Part shown: positions 31,610-40,037 of the stretch, piece by piece | How positions within the stretch are numbered: position 1 is the stretch's first letter | Layout: the number at the start of each line of letters is the position of its first letter | Assembly (NCBI GenBank): GCA_031412335.1 | Contig: JANOCT010000043.1 | Location: 1 to 64,000, forward strand | DNA length: 64,000 bases | Direction of reading: 5' to 3' | DNA from: JBBQYA01 sp031412335 | GTDB lineage: Bacteria > Bacteroidota > Bacteroidia > Sphingobacteriales > Sphingobacteriaceae | Made by a program: the position numbers and the translations under genes | Notes under the pieces: generated by a model | Seen by the model: the letters and a program-made list of their open reading frames with translations, nothing else | What the model was told of the DNA's origin: nothing | Database searches by the model: none

Positions 31610-32460
31610 TAAAAGAATGGTTAAATAGTTATGTTCCTAAAAATCAACAAGAGGCAAAAGATGCTCTAAGAGAAATAATGCAGGAAATAGCATTAGCTGG
31701 TCTATTTCGAGCTGGTTTTTTCGAAAAAGCAGCATTTTATGGTGGAACTGCATTACGTATGTTTTATAACTTAAATAGATTTTCAGAAGATTTGGATTTT
31801 ACCTTATTAAAAGAAGAACCTGAGTTTTCTTTATATAAATACCAAAATGCTATTATAAGTGAATTTGAGGCATTAGGCATGAAAATATCCATTAAAGAAA
31901 AAGAGAAATCAATTAAAAGCGCTATCAATTCTACCTTTTTAAAATCAGAAACAATTTGGAAAGAAATCGTTTTAGAAAATATTATACCACAAATTGGTAT
32001 TAATTCTATTGCTGCTATTAAAATTAAAATTGAAGTTGATACTACTCCTCCTTTGGGATTTGAAACAGAAGAAAAATTACTTTTAAGACCTTTTTCATTT
32101 TATGTTAAATGCTTGGTTTTAGAAGATTTATTTGCTGGAAAAATGCATGCATTATTATTTAGAAAATGGGGCAAAAATGTAAAAGGCCGTGACTGGTATG
32201 ATTTGGAATGGTATATAAAACGAGGTACTACAATTAATTTGAACCATTTTTTAATCAGAGCAAAAGAAAGTGGTGATTGGAATAAAAATGAAATAAGTGA
32301 AAATGAATTAAAACAATTACTTTTTGATAAGATTAAAACGGTAAATATGAATTATATTAAGGATGATATAAACCGTTTTATTAAAGATCAATCAACTATT
32401 AAAATTTGGAATTCAACATATTTTAATGATTTGATTACACATTTGAAATTTAAAGGTTAG
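31606..32460 (+). CDS. Type IV toxin-antitoxin system toxin, AbiEii nucleotidyltransferase
   Basis: 284 residues. It is a nucleotidyltransferase of the AbiEii/AbiGii (DUF1814) family. The catalytic block is YGGTALRMFYNLNRFSEDLDF near residues 45-66, with the GG and the DLD acidic pair of DNA polymerase beta-like folds. The later conserved segment is CLVLEDLFAGKMHALLFRKWGKNVKGRDWYDLEWYIKRG near 168-206. Known members slow growth and abort phage infection; some modify tRNA 3' ends. It overlaps abiEi by 4 bp, the classical arrangement. The pair looks complete, so it could be an active phage-defence or stability module. Confidence 0.88.
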   Translation: MIKEWLNSYVPKNQQEAKDALREIMQEIALAGLFRAGFFEKAAFYGGTALRMFYNLNRFSEDLDFTLLKEEPEFSLYKYQNAIISEFEALGMKISIKEKEKSIKSAINSTFLKSETIWKEIVLENIIPQIGINSIAAIKIKIEVDTTPPLGFETEEKLLLRPFSFYVKCLVLEDLFAGKMHALLFRKWGKNVKGRDWYDLEWYIKRGTTINLNHFLIRAKESGDWNKNEISENELKQLLFDKIKTVNMNYIKDDINRFIKDQSTIKIWNSTYFNDLITHLKFKG

Positions 32461-32653
32461 TGAGTATTTAATTTTTTAAAACTTATTCTTTATTCTGGAC
32501 AGCATCAAAATAAGATTGAACCTAATTGAGTAAAATGAATTTAATTTTTCATACAATCTGAAACCAATTTTGCTTCGTGATTTTTATTGGAAACATTATT
32601 AATTCTATTACCGTAGAAATCAGCATGTTTAATAACCTAAAACCAACGAAGAC

Positions 32654-32905
32654 ATGTTTACTATTCATTATTTTAACAACGAAAACCTGATCGGTCAAAA
32701 ATCTTTTAAAACATTTAAAGAAGCGGAAAATAATTATCACAAAAGCAATTGCTATTCAAAATGTGACTATTTTGAGGTTTCAGATAATCAGACAAAAGAA
32801 GTAGTTATGGAATTTGTAGTTCCACAAAAAACAGAAATGATGAGAGGCTTTTTCTTTAACGAAGAAGATGATCAGGAAGATTACGGTTTTCAATTAGGAG
32901 TTTAA
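32654..32905 (+). CDS. Small hypothetical protein
   Basis: 83 residues with no membrane segment or signal peptide. The N-terminal half is aromatic and lysine-rich (FTIHYFNNENLIGQKSFKTFKEAENNYHKS) and the C-terminus is acidic (FFFNEEDDQEDYGFQLGV). I do not recognise a domain. An ATG start and intact frame with ordinary codon use make it plausible as a real gene. It converges on the PorP/SprF gene with 14 bp between stops. It could be an accessory of the AbiE region or an independent small gene; nothing in the sequence decides this. Confidence 0.5.
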   Translation: MFTIHYFNNENLIGQKSFKTFKEAENNYHKSNCYSKCDYFEVSDNQTKEVVMEFVVPQKTEMMRGFFFNEEDDQEDYGFQLGV

Positions 32906-32919
32906 TATAAATCCTGATA

Positions 32920-33921
32920 TTAAAAATCAGGACAAATTACTTTATTTCTATTTGTAGAACATTTGCGACTTTGGTAAACCAAACTTACTTCAAATGCGCC
33001 TCCAGAATTTCTTTGAGCTATTTTAGCCAATGTATAATCATACGATAAACCAACGGTAAAACGTGGTTTTACATCATCGGTTAAATAATTATCAAACAAA
33101 CAGGTAACAATTGCTGCATTGCCACCCTGCAAAATGTCAGCAGATCGGTACCATGCTCCAATATTGAAAAAATATGCCCGATATTGAACACCAGCGGTAG
33201 CATTGGAAAAATTACCTTGTTTCACGTAGCTAAATGCGGGAATTATGGCAGGTTCACCAAAATTTCTCCTATTTTCTATACCAATATTAATAGATCCATG
33301 TACTTGGTATTTTCTTGGCAATATACTTTCAGTTGAAATTAATGATTCATCAGGTTCGGACAAATGGGAAACTGACGCTCCTAAAACTGAATTGCGATAA
33401 ACTATTGCTACACCAGAACCAAAATCTGGGTAAAACTTTTTGCTATTCACTGGATTGTCAGCTGCTGTGGGTAAACCAGGAACAAACCCTAACTCTTTAT
33501 CTAATTGATCGTAAAAAATTAATTTATCATAATTAATACTTCGATTAGTTAAACCACCTTGCAATGCCAGACTTATGCTGAAATTTTCACTTTTAATCCC
33601 TTGAAAAGAATAAGCAAGAGAAAAAGCATTTTTGGTATAAAACCCCTCACCTTCTACAGTTCTCTGAATCATGCCGGCTACTCCACCATTCATTTCTGCT
33701 ACATAACGATCATAGGAAACACCATAATATGCAAATGCATCTTTTATAGCTGGATATTGATTTCTATAATTTAAAACAAAACGATCGCAGCCTAATGAAG
33801 TACCAGCCAAAGCTGGATTTAAATAAATCGGAGATTGCAAGAAATTGGAATAAGCGTGATCCTGTGCTAAAACAAAGCCTTTAATGAGAAACAAAAAAAA
33901 TGTTAGTAAAAATAATCTCAT
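32920..33921 (-). CDS. PorP/SprF family type IX secretion system membrane protein
   Basis: 333 residues with a signal peptide (RLFLLTFFLFLIKGFVLAQ). The hallmark opening 'DHAYSNFLQSPIYLNPALAGTS' follows, then NYRNQYPAIKDAFAYYGVSYDRYV, and alternating beta strands typical of an outer-membrane barrel up to VGLSYDYTLAKIAQRNSGGAFEVSLVYQ. In Flavobacterium, SprF is needed for secretion or attachment of the adhesin SprB and is encoded beside it. Here the gene directly follows a 956-residue PKD/gliding-motility C-terminal protein (adjacent stop and start), so it is the likely partner of that cargo. Reported members do not act as general secretion components. Confidence 0.92.
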   Translation of the reverse strand: MRLFLLTFFLFLIKGFVLAQDHAYSNFLQSPIYLNPALAGTSLGCDRFVLNYRNQYPAIKDAFAYYGVSYDRYVAEMNGGVAGMIQRTVEGEGFYTKNAFSLAYSFQGIKSENFSISLALQGGLTNRSINYDKLIFYDQLDKELGFVPGLPTAADNPVNSKKFYPDFGSGVAIVYRNSVLGASVSHLSEPDESLISTESILPRKYQVHGSINIGIENRRNFGEPAIIPAFSYVKQGNFSNATAGVQYRAYFFNIGAWYRSADILQGGNAAIVTCLFDNYLTDDVKPRFTVGLSYDYTLAKIAQRNSGGAFEVSLVYQSRKCSTNRNKVICPDF

Positions 33922-36792
33922 CTACCTTATTATTGTTACTGTACCAATCTGCTTAAATTTTCCATTCAAATCTGGCATGCCTTTCCATAATGTACCATTA
34001 AAGTAACTTGCCTCAATTTTCCAAACATAAACTCCTTGAGCGGCAGGTGTGCCATTTATGGTTGCATCCCAAGCTACTTCAGGGCTACCCAATTTATCAA
34101 TTGCATCACTAGTAAAAATCAAATCGCCTTGGCTAGTGAAAATTTCTAATTTATAGGTTTTTAGTCCATAACCCAAAGGAATAAATGTTCGTAATTTATC
34201 AGTACTGCTTCTAGGAGCAAATGCACTTGGGACCCATAAGGCACCTTTGGAGTCATCGAGTACCAATTTTACTTTAACTGTTGCATCACATCCATTGCTA
34301 TCCGTTTCGGTTAATGAAACAATATATGTTCCAGCAAATTCATATTCATGAATTGGATCAATATCTAAAGAAAAGGTTCCATCTCCAAAATCCCAACGCC
34401 TAGCTGATACTTTAAAATTACTGGTGTTGTTGAAAGTAAATGTTTTCTCAGGCCATGTTTTTATTGTATCATCAACTAAAAAAGAAACAATTGGAGTTAT
34501 AAAAACTTTTAAAGGAATAGGATATATATAAACACTTTCGCAACCAACTTCGTTTACGGAAGTTAGTTTGACAGAGTAAGGTTCGTCTCTTGGTGGAAAA
34601 ACATGGCTAGGTGAAAAATTAGATGAGGTTGAACCATCATCAAACTCCCACGTTTGAGAAACGCTATTGGTTGCATTATTATTAAATTTAACTTCCACAA
34701 TCCCACACCCAATAGTAGCGGAAGGTGTAAACGTTGCATTAACATCAGTACCTATTCTTAAAACATGAATGATAGAATCTAAACAGCCGTCTGGGGATTT
34801 GGCAATAAACTTGGCTTTGTAAGTTCCAGGAATACTATAAAAATGACTAGGTGCAAAATCGTCGATACTGGTTGTGCCGTCTCCAAAATCCCATAAAAAA
34901 GTTTTATAACCAAAACTAGTATTGGTAAAATTAATTACTGAAGGGCCTTTGCAGGTTCTGAATTCTGAAGGAACCGTCAACGCACTAACTTCCGGAAATG
35001 TTGAAAGTGTAATTGATATTGTATCAAAATTGCAAAACAGCTTATTAGTAGCTATCAGCATTAGCGTATATTTCTTTCCTGGACTTGGAAGATTTAATTT
35101 TGGTTGTTCATCAATAGAAACCAGATTGCCATTTAAAAACCATTCATACGAATCTGAATTAAGTGAAACGTTAGTAATCGTTGGTCTGAATGGCGCGCAG
35201 CCTATGCTTACTGTGTTTACAAACCTTGCTTTAGCCGGAAGTAAAACTTCTATTGTAAATACCAATTGACGTTTACAGCCAATACCATCTGTTGCTTCAA
35301 CTGTGTAAGTAGTTGTAATTATTGGATTTGCCAATAATTTATTTCCTGTTGTTGCTGATAAGCCGGCAGCTGGAAACCAAGTAAATGAATAGTTTCCTTT
35401 TGCTTCTAGTTCTATGGTATCACCTTTACAAACTTCCTTCTTAGAAACAAGAACGTTAAAGCCTGGTAATGTATTTACACCAATTCTTACATTTATAAAA
35501 TCATTACATATTCCTGAATTACCTTCAATTTTATAATCAGTAGTAACAATGGGAAATAAAATAAACGTGGAATCATCTAATTGAAAAGCACTTGAATCTG
35601 GACTTATGACAAAGTTAGATGCACCTTTAAGTTTAATAATAGTAGAATCGCCCATGCAAATTCGAGGGCTATATGCAAATGCAGAAACTGATGGCACTGG
35701 CAAAACATTTACTTCAACTTGTACTGTATCTGAGCAGCCCGCAAAGTTTGTTCCTACAACTGTATAAAAAATACTTTTGGCTGGTTTTGCAATTACGTTT
35801 GCTCCTTTTGTTGTGTCTAAACCAGTTGGTGGCGACCATTTATAGTCTGTAAAACCTCTTGCATTTAAATTTACGGATGTGCCTTCGCATAATTCTACGT
35901 ATTCTTTATTTACGCTTATGCTCCCATCACATATAACTACATTAAATTGAAAATCTCTTTTATTTTCAGAAAGTAAAATACCCTTTCTGAATTCTTTGAC
36001 ACAAATACCTACTACAAATTGTCCGTCGCTGTTTGGCGTACAAGTTAATAGTCCGGATTTGGAATCAATTCTTAAAGAATCTCTGGCAGCTATTTGATAA
36101 TTTACAGAATAATTAATCGCCCAGGCTACTTCTGAATAAGGTGGCGGTTCAGCAATAGGGGGAGAAGGATTATTTTGAGTTGCACCTAAATAAGGTGAAC
36201 AAAGTTCGTAAACGAGCGAATCTCCATCGGCATCAATAGCACTATGATCAAAAATTATTGGATTGCCAGCACATAAAAAGGTTGGAGGAAATTCTTTAAA
36301 AACCGGACTGGAATTACAACTAGAAATTACGCTACCGGGAATGCTAATTGTATATGTTGAACCACTTATTGGTGCATTTTCTATATTTGAAATGGTATTA
36401 TTTCTGCAACAGCGCTGAAATGTTAAAATGTATCCTCCTGCAATTGGCGGAAGATTTACTGTCTTTCTATAAATTGCTTGGCTAACACAAATATCTGGTG
36501 GAGGGACGAAGCATTTATCAATTATTTGAGCTGGAACTAATGTAGTATCCGGAAATTTTATTTCTACAACATCAATGTAATTTCCGATTTGATCGAAAAT
36601 AGAAATCCTAACTAATGTATCGAAAAGTGCATTATTTGGATCACAATCTCGATAAAATTTAAAAGTTATTTCATAATTATTATTTCCTTTACATACATAA
36701 CTAAGCTCTCCGCCAATGATATGTGTAGCTTTAGCGTTATTGATGAAGAAAGAAAAGAATATAATAAAATAAACAAAAATTAACTTCATCAA
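33922..36792 (-). CDS. PKD-domain surface protein with gliding-motility-associated C-terminal (T9SS type B) domain
   Basis: 956 residues with a signal peptide (KLIFVYFIIFFSFFINNAKA). The N-terminal module begins THIIGGELSYVCKGNNNYEITFKFYRDCD, a common start of Bacteroidota surface proteins. Ig-like/CHU-type units follow (FTDYKWSPPTGLDTTKGANVIAKP and FTWFPAAGLSATTGNKLLANP), then three PKD domains with FLWDFGDGTTS, TWEFDDGSTSS and RRWDFGDGTFS. The last 95 residues are the type B sorting domain (LWVPSAFAPRSSTDKLRTF ... YKLEIFTSQGDLIF ... GVYVWKIEASY). It is expected to be exported by T9SS and kept at the surface with help from the PorP/SprF protein encoded right after it. Related proteins serve adhesion or gliding; ligand unknown. 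Confidence 0.88.
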   Translation of the reverse strand: MMKLIFVYFIIFFSFFINNAKATHIIGGELSYVCKGNNNYEITFKFYRDCDPNNALFDTLVRISIFDQIGNYIDVVEIKFPDTTLVPAQIIDKCFVPPPDICVSQAIYRKTVNLPPIAGGYILTFQRCCRNNTISNIENAPISGSTYTISIPGSVISSCNSSPVFKEFPPTFLCAGNPIIFDHSAIDADGDSLVYELCSPYLGATQNNPSPPIAEPPPYSEVAWAINYSVNYQIAARDSLRIDSKSGLLTCTPNSDGQFVVGICVKEFRKGILLSENKRDFQFNVVICDGSISVNKEYVELCEGTSVNLNARGFTDYKWSPPTGLDTTKGANVIAKPAKSIFYTVVGTNFAGCSDTVQVEVNVLPVPSVSAFAYSPRICMGDSTIIKLKGASNFVISPDSSAFQLDDSTFILFPIVTTDYKIEGNSGICNDFINVRIGVNTLPGFNVLVSKKEVCKGDTIELEAKGNYSFTWFPAAGLSATTGNKLLANPIITTTYTVEATDGIGCKRQLVFTIEVLLPAKARFVNTVSIGCAPFRPTITNVSLNSDSYEWFLNGNLVSIDEQPKLNLPSPGKKYTLMLIATNKLFCNFDTISITLSTFPEVSALTVPSEFRTCKGPSVINFTNTSFGYKTFLWDFGDGTTSIDDFAPSHFYSIPGTYKAKFIAKSPDGCLDSIIHVLRIGTDVNATFTPSATIGCGIVEVKFNNNATNSVSQTWEFDDGSTSSNFSPSHVFPPRDEPYSVKLTSVNEVGCESVYIYPIPLKVFITPIVSFLVDDTIKTWPEKTFTFNNTSNFKVSARRWDFGDGTFSLDIDPIHEYEFAGTYIVSLTETDSNGCDATVKVKLVLDDSKGALWVPSAFAPRSSTDKLRTFIPLGYGLKTYKLEIFTSQGDLIFTSDAIDKLGSPEVAWDATINGTPAAQGVYVWKIEASYFNGTLWKGMPDLNGKFKQIGTVTIIR

Positions 36793-36928
36793 AAAAATGC
36801 AAATTCAAAAGGTAAATTGATCTAACGAACTCGCAAGTTACATATTTCTATCGTTGAGTTTAAATTTAACGTTTAAAATTATAGGTTAAAATCAGCAAAA
36901 TATTATTGGTTAATGTTCAAGAAATCAA

Positions 36929-37795
36929 TTATTTTAAGAATAATAAATGTTCAATCCGCAACATTACCATATTTTCTCCTTTGGAATATTTTGATTGTAA
37001 AAATGGGAAGGAATAACCACCTTCTATTCGTGTTCTGGAAGAGAAAATTGCTTGCAAACCAGGAGCAATCATTACTTGATTTCTATTGAATTTTTGAGAA
37101 ACATCTTCTGACTTATGAATATGAGTTTCTTCATAATTTTTCATACGATTAGTTGTTCCCAAAATTTCCAAATAGGCATTCAAATTAGTTTGCTTATAAC
37201 TTTTATATGATACTGGCAATAGTAAATATCCTGCTGATAAAGAATAATTGTAAACGTTTCCTGGATTACCTGATTGATCAAAATTTTTATTTGCAAAAGG
37301 CTTATACATTCCGATTGTGGTAGAAAGAGCCAATTTGTGCCAAAGTTGAGTTACGATTATACCGGTTGAGTAAGAACTATTAGTTTCCAAAATATCATGC
37401 GCTCCTGCTAAATCCTGAATTTTGCTGTAACCTATACTACCAAATAATGCAACTCGAGTATGCTTTTGAACATCATCAATAGACAAAAATCGATATTTAG
37501 CATACAAACTTGATGCTCCAGTGTAAAATTTATTTTCTTCTCCTAAAATAACCGTTTGTTTTATATGCACCATCCACTTTCCAGATATTCCATACATTAA
37601 TTCAGGAGAAATTCTTAAGCGATCAGTTCCACTTTCTGAAAATAATTTATTGGTTAATCGTAAGCCTATTGAGTTTTTCGGCATATTACTAGCCGGTTCA
37701 GTTTGCATATAGAGCTCCTGCGAGTTTGCAAATAAACTAAACTGAAAAAAAAGCAGGAAAATAATCCCTGCCTTTTTATTTCTTAAAAAAATCAT
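36929..37795 (-). CDS. Putative outer-membrane beta-barrel protein in a metal-handling cluster
   Basis: 288 residues with a signal peptide (FLRNKKAGIIFLLFFQFSLFANSQ). The rest consists of alternating beta strands ending in MVMLRIEHLLFLK, an outer-membrane-like C-terminus. Landmarks are MQTEPASNMPKNSIGLRLTNKLF, YGISGKWMVHIKQTVILG and SLYAKYRFLS. I do not recognise a named family. It starts 3 bp after the stop of an HMA-domain gene and must be cotranscribed with it, so a role in uptake, efflux or sensing of a metal such as copper is a contextual inference. No metal-binding motif was seen in this protein itself. Confidence 0.6.
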   Translation of the reverse strand: MIFLRNKKAGIIFLLFFQFSLFANSQELYMQTEPASNMPKNSIGLRLTNKLFSESGTDRLRISPELMYGISGKWMVHIKQTVILGEENKFYTGASSLYAKYRFLSIDDVQKHTRVALFGSIGYSKIQDLAGAHDILETNSSYSTGIIVTQLWHKLALSTTIGMYKPFANKNFDQSGNPGNVYNYSLSAGYLLLPVSYKSYKQTNLNAYLEILGTTNRMKNYEETHIHKSEDVSQKFNRNQVMIAPGLQAIFSSRTRIEGGYSFPFLQSKYSKGENMVMLRIEHLLFLK

Positions 37796-37798
37796 TTA

Positions 37799-38353
37799 TC
37801 AAACTACTTTGATGTGAAAAATCCGAGAATTAGAACCTGTCAAATTTTGACAGCAATCTTCCTTTTTCCCCGATTCAAAACAAGGAAAAGTTGACTTTAA
37901 AGCTAACTTTTTGAATTCTTTTTGACTCATAAATTTTTTGTCCAGATAAAGAATTTGAGTCTTTCCATTCAAAATTTTTGAGCTTGAATTCATAATATGA
38001 AAGTTATATTTTCCAATAGAAACGTGAGTATCTTCTTTAACTTCAATGTTGTCAAAATCGACAACAGCAAGAAGTTTAGAAATTGAAAATCCTGCACCTT
38101 CTACTTTTTCAGCAATTAAATCTAGATTTATTTCCTGATCAGACTTAAAGGTAATTTCATATTCTGCTGTATTCAAATCGGTTTTTACATCTTGTATAAA
38201 CGGTAAGGTTCGGATAGCTTTTTCAGTTGAAAAAGAACACATAGAACATGTAAGCCCTGCAACCTGTATAGTTGCAGAAGAAATTTGAGCAAATGACTGT
38301 AAGCTGATTGCCATAAATAATGCAACCAGACTTGATTTTATAATTGATTTCAT
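37799..38353 (-). CDS. Secreted heavy-metal-associated (HMA) domain protein
   Basis: 184 residues with a signal peptide (IKSSLVALFMAISLQSFAQ). Residues 25-90 form a ferredoxin-like HMA domain: ATIQVAGLTCSMCSFSTEKAIRTLPFIQDVKTDL, with the metal-binding CxxC as CSMC near 36-39. The C-terminal half is a separate, unrecognised domain containing a Cys cluster (FPCFESGKKEDCCQNLTGS) that could also bind metal. Such proteins bind copper or a similar soft metal, here probably in the periplasm. It is flanked by a beta-barrel-like protein (3-bp gap) and the HYC_CC_PP-like protein upstream, which suggests a small metal-handling operon. Confidence 0.82.
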   Translation of the reverse strand: MKSIIKSSLVALFMAISLQSFAQISSATIQVAGLTCSMCSFSTEKAIRTLPFIQDVKTDLNTAEYEITFKSDQEINLDLIAEKVEGAGFSISKLLAVVDFDNIEVKEDTHVSIGKYNFHIMNSSSKILNGKTQILYLDKKFMSQKEFKKLALKSTFPCFESGKKEDCCQNLTGSNSRIFHIKVV

Positions 38354-38417
38354 TTTATCTTAATTATAGTTTAAAAAATAAATGTGATTTGTAAATTAAT
38401 AAGAATTAACAAATAAA

Positions 38418-38810
38418 TCAGATTAAGAAACTACGGTTTTTAAGATAAATAGGTGCTTGAAAGAGTTTCTCTGGTGGAGAAATTTTTATTTTAGAAAGAA
38501 AAGCTATCGATTCAAAATCTGAAAAAACATACTTATCAAAAGATGAAATGACAGTAAATACAGGTGTTGAAAAATTTAAAACTGTTTTTAAATTACTGGA
38601 ATTTTGTTTTACATCAAGTTTAAGATAGTTTACTGAATCATTGCAACAAGATTTGCTTTCTGTTTTTTTACACGATTGGCATTTATGAGTTTGAACACCA
38701 ATAACAACCTCTTGGATTTTTTTTCCACAATATCCAATACTTACCGGAAAACCAATTATGGCAATCAGGTAATTAATAAGAAGTAGATAAATAAAAAATC
38801 GTTTAATCAT
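38418..38810 (-). CDS. HYC_CC_PP-like small secreted or membrane protein, Cys-rich
   Basis: About 130 residues from the ATG at 38810 (MIKRFFIYLLLINYLIAII); the longer frame from 38828 adds six uncharged or polar residues and is less likely. One N-terminal hydrophobic segment is followed by IGYCGKKI, then QTHKCQSCKKTESKSCCND, giving one single cysteine, a CxxC and a CC. This is the layout of the Bacteroidota HYC_CC_PP family, although here the first motif is GYC rather than HYC. The family is found near heavy-metal genes, and metal binding is the natural inference. No function has been demonstrated. Confidence 0.6.
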   Translation of the reverse strand: MIKRFFIYLLLINYLIAIIGFPVSIGYCGKKIQEVVIGVQTHKCQSCKKTESKSCCNDSVNYLKLDVKQNSSNLKTVLNFSTPVFTVISSFDKYVFSDFESIAFLSKIKISPPEKLFQAPIYLKNRSFLI

Positions 38811-38896
38811 TTGCATATCAGAATACAAATAAACGACATTTAACTTTCAAAAGTTTGTAAAGATTTTAATCCATTTAATTTTTGATCAAAAAAGTA

Positions 38897-39910
38897 TTAA
38901 AAACTAGGACAAGAAACTTTAGATCTCCTTCTTGAACCACCACTTCCTAATCGAATATGATCGCTTAAAGCGAATTCATAAACCAAAGAAACTTCATGAG
39001 CTCCACCAGAATTAGTAACTAATTTTGAAATTGTTAAATCATACGAATAACCGATTCTTAAATTAGGTTCATTAATTTGATAACCCATCAAAATTGTAAA
39101 TGCATCATTATTGGTGTATCCTTTTTCATAAGATTTAAAAACTGGGATACCTGAATACCATACTCCAGTAACCAAAGGTTCTTTTACGAAATAGGCACCT
39201 AATGAAAGTTTATCATAATTACCTTGAGCGGCATAGCTGAAAGCTGCTGAAACGCTTTGTTCCCTACCCGCACGATATTGATTTACTTTCGCTTTATAAC
39301 CACCTTGAACACCTAATTTTACTGGAAGTAAGCTTTCACCATCTAATAAAGATTGATCGGGTTGATTAAGATGGTGACCAGATACTCCAACCCAAAAATT
39401 TTCTGAGAAAATCATTGATCCGAAGGAAATGTCGAGATATTGAACTTTGATTCCTGGATCGGTTTCAAATGTTACTCCTCCTCCTCTTGAAATCTGATCG
39501 TTAAATAATAAGCGCGAAAAATCAACACTTTTATCTGTGTATCCAACACTAACTCCAGCTCTGGCTCCTAAATATTCGGAAAATTGTGCTTGATATGAAT
39601 ACGAACCTGCAAAATTTGTATAACCCAATTGGCCAGCACCTGCAACATCACGAATAACCATTAAACCTATTCCACTATTTATGCCGGCCAAATGTTGATC
39701 GAAAGAAACTGCTTGTGAAATATACGTATTGGGTATGCCTGGCCATTGATTTCTATATGACATTCCTAACCTTGTTTGTTCAGAACTACCAGTTAACGCT
39801 GGATTTAAATATGTAGGTTGTGAGTAAAATTGAGAAAAGTGTACATCCTGTGCGTTTGCGTTTTGTAAAAAAAGGAGTACATAAATAATGAGTAAAAGTT
39901 TTATCCTCAT
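38897..39910 (-). CDS. PorP/SprF family type IX secretion system membrane protein
   Basis: I choose the ATG at 39910, which gives MRIKLLLIIYVLLFLQNANAQ as signal peptide (337 residues). The longer frame to 39964 would begin upstream of the likely promoter. The family opening DVHFSQFYSQPTYLNPALTGSSEQTRLGMSYRNQWPGIP is textbook PorP/SprF, and the end (IGYSYDLTISKLVTNSGGAHEVSLVYEFAL) is as well. It lies 128 bp downstream of the 3202-residue PKD adhesin on the same strand, the SprB-SprF arrangement, and so is its likely partner at the outer membrane. It has its own promoter candidate. Confidence 0.93.
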   Translation of the reverse strand: MRIKLLLIIYVLLFLQNANAQDVHFSQFYSQPTYLNPALTGSSEQTRLGMSYRNQWPGIPNTYISQAVSFDQHLAGINSGIGLMVIRDVAGAGQLGYTNFAGSYSYQAQFSEYLGARAGVSVGYTDKSVDFSRLLFNDQISRGGGVTFETDPGIKVQYLDISFGSMIFSENFWVGVSGHHLNQPDQSLLDGESLLPVKLGVQGGYKAKVNQYRAGREQSVSAAFSYAAQGNYDKLSLGAYFVKEPLVTGVWYSGIPVFKSYEKGYTNNDAFTILMGYQINEPNLRIGYSYDLTISKLVTNSGGAHEVSLVYEFALSDHIRLGSGGSRRRSKVSCPSF

Positions 39911-39933
39911 AGCTATCAGTAAATTATTCGAAA

Positions 39934-39964
39934 CAAATACAGCAATTTTTTCAAAAAGAATCAA
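39934..39964 (-). promoter_or_regulatory. Bacteroidota-type promoter candidate for the second PorP/SprF gene
   Basis: On the minus strand, TTG (39964-39962), a 20-nt spacer and TGTATTTG (39941-39934), 7 of 8 matches to the -7 box. The leader to the ATG at 39910 would be about 18 nt. It implies the PorP/SprF gene can be expressed separately from the giant adhesin. Confidence 0.45.
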
Positions 39965-40037
39965 TTACCTGAGAGCGAGATTCAACTTGTAAGCGTATAC
40001 TTCTATTGAAGGAAAAATGTTACTTTATTGCAAAGAA

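Noticed and set aside
34922..35269. 115-residue plus-strand frame inside the 956-residue PKD protein gene
   Set aside because: It is antisense to a long gene with PKD and type B motifs, with no promoter or domain.
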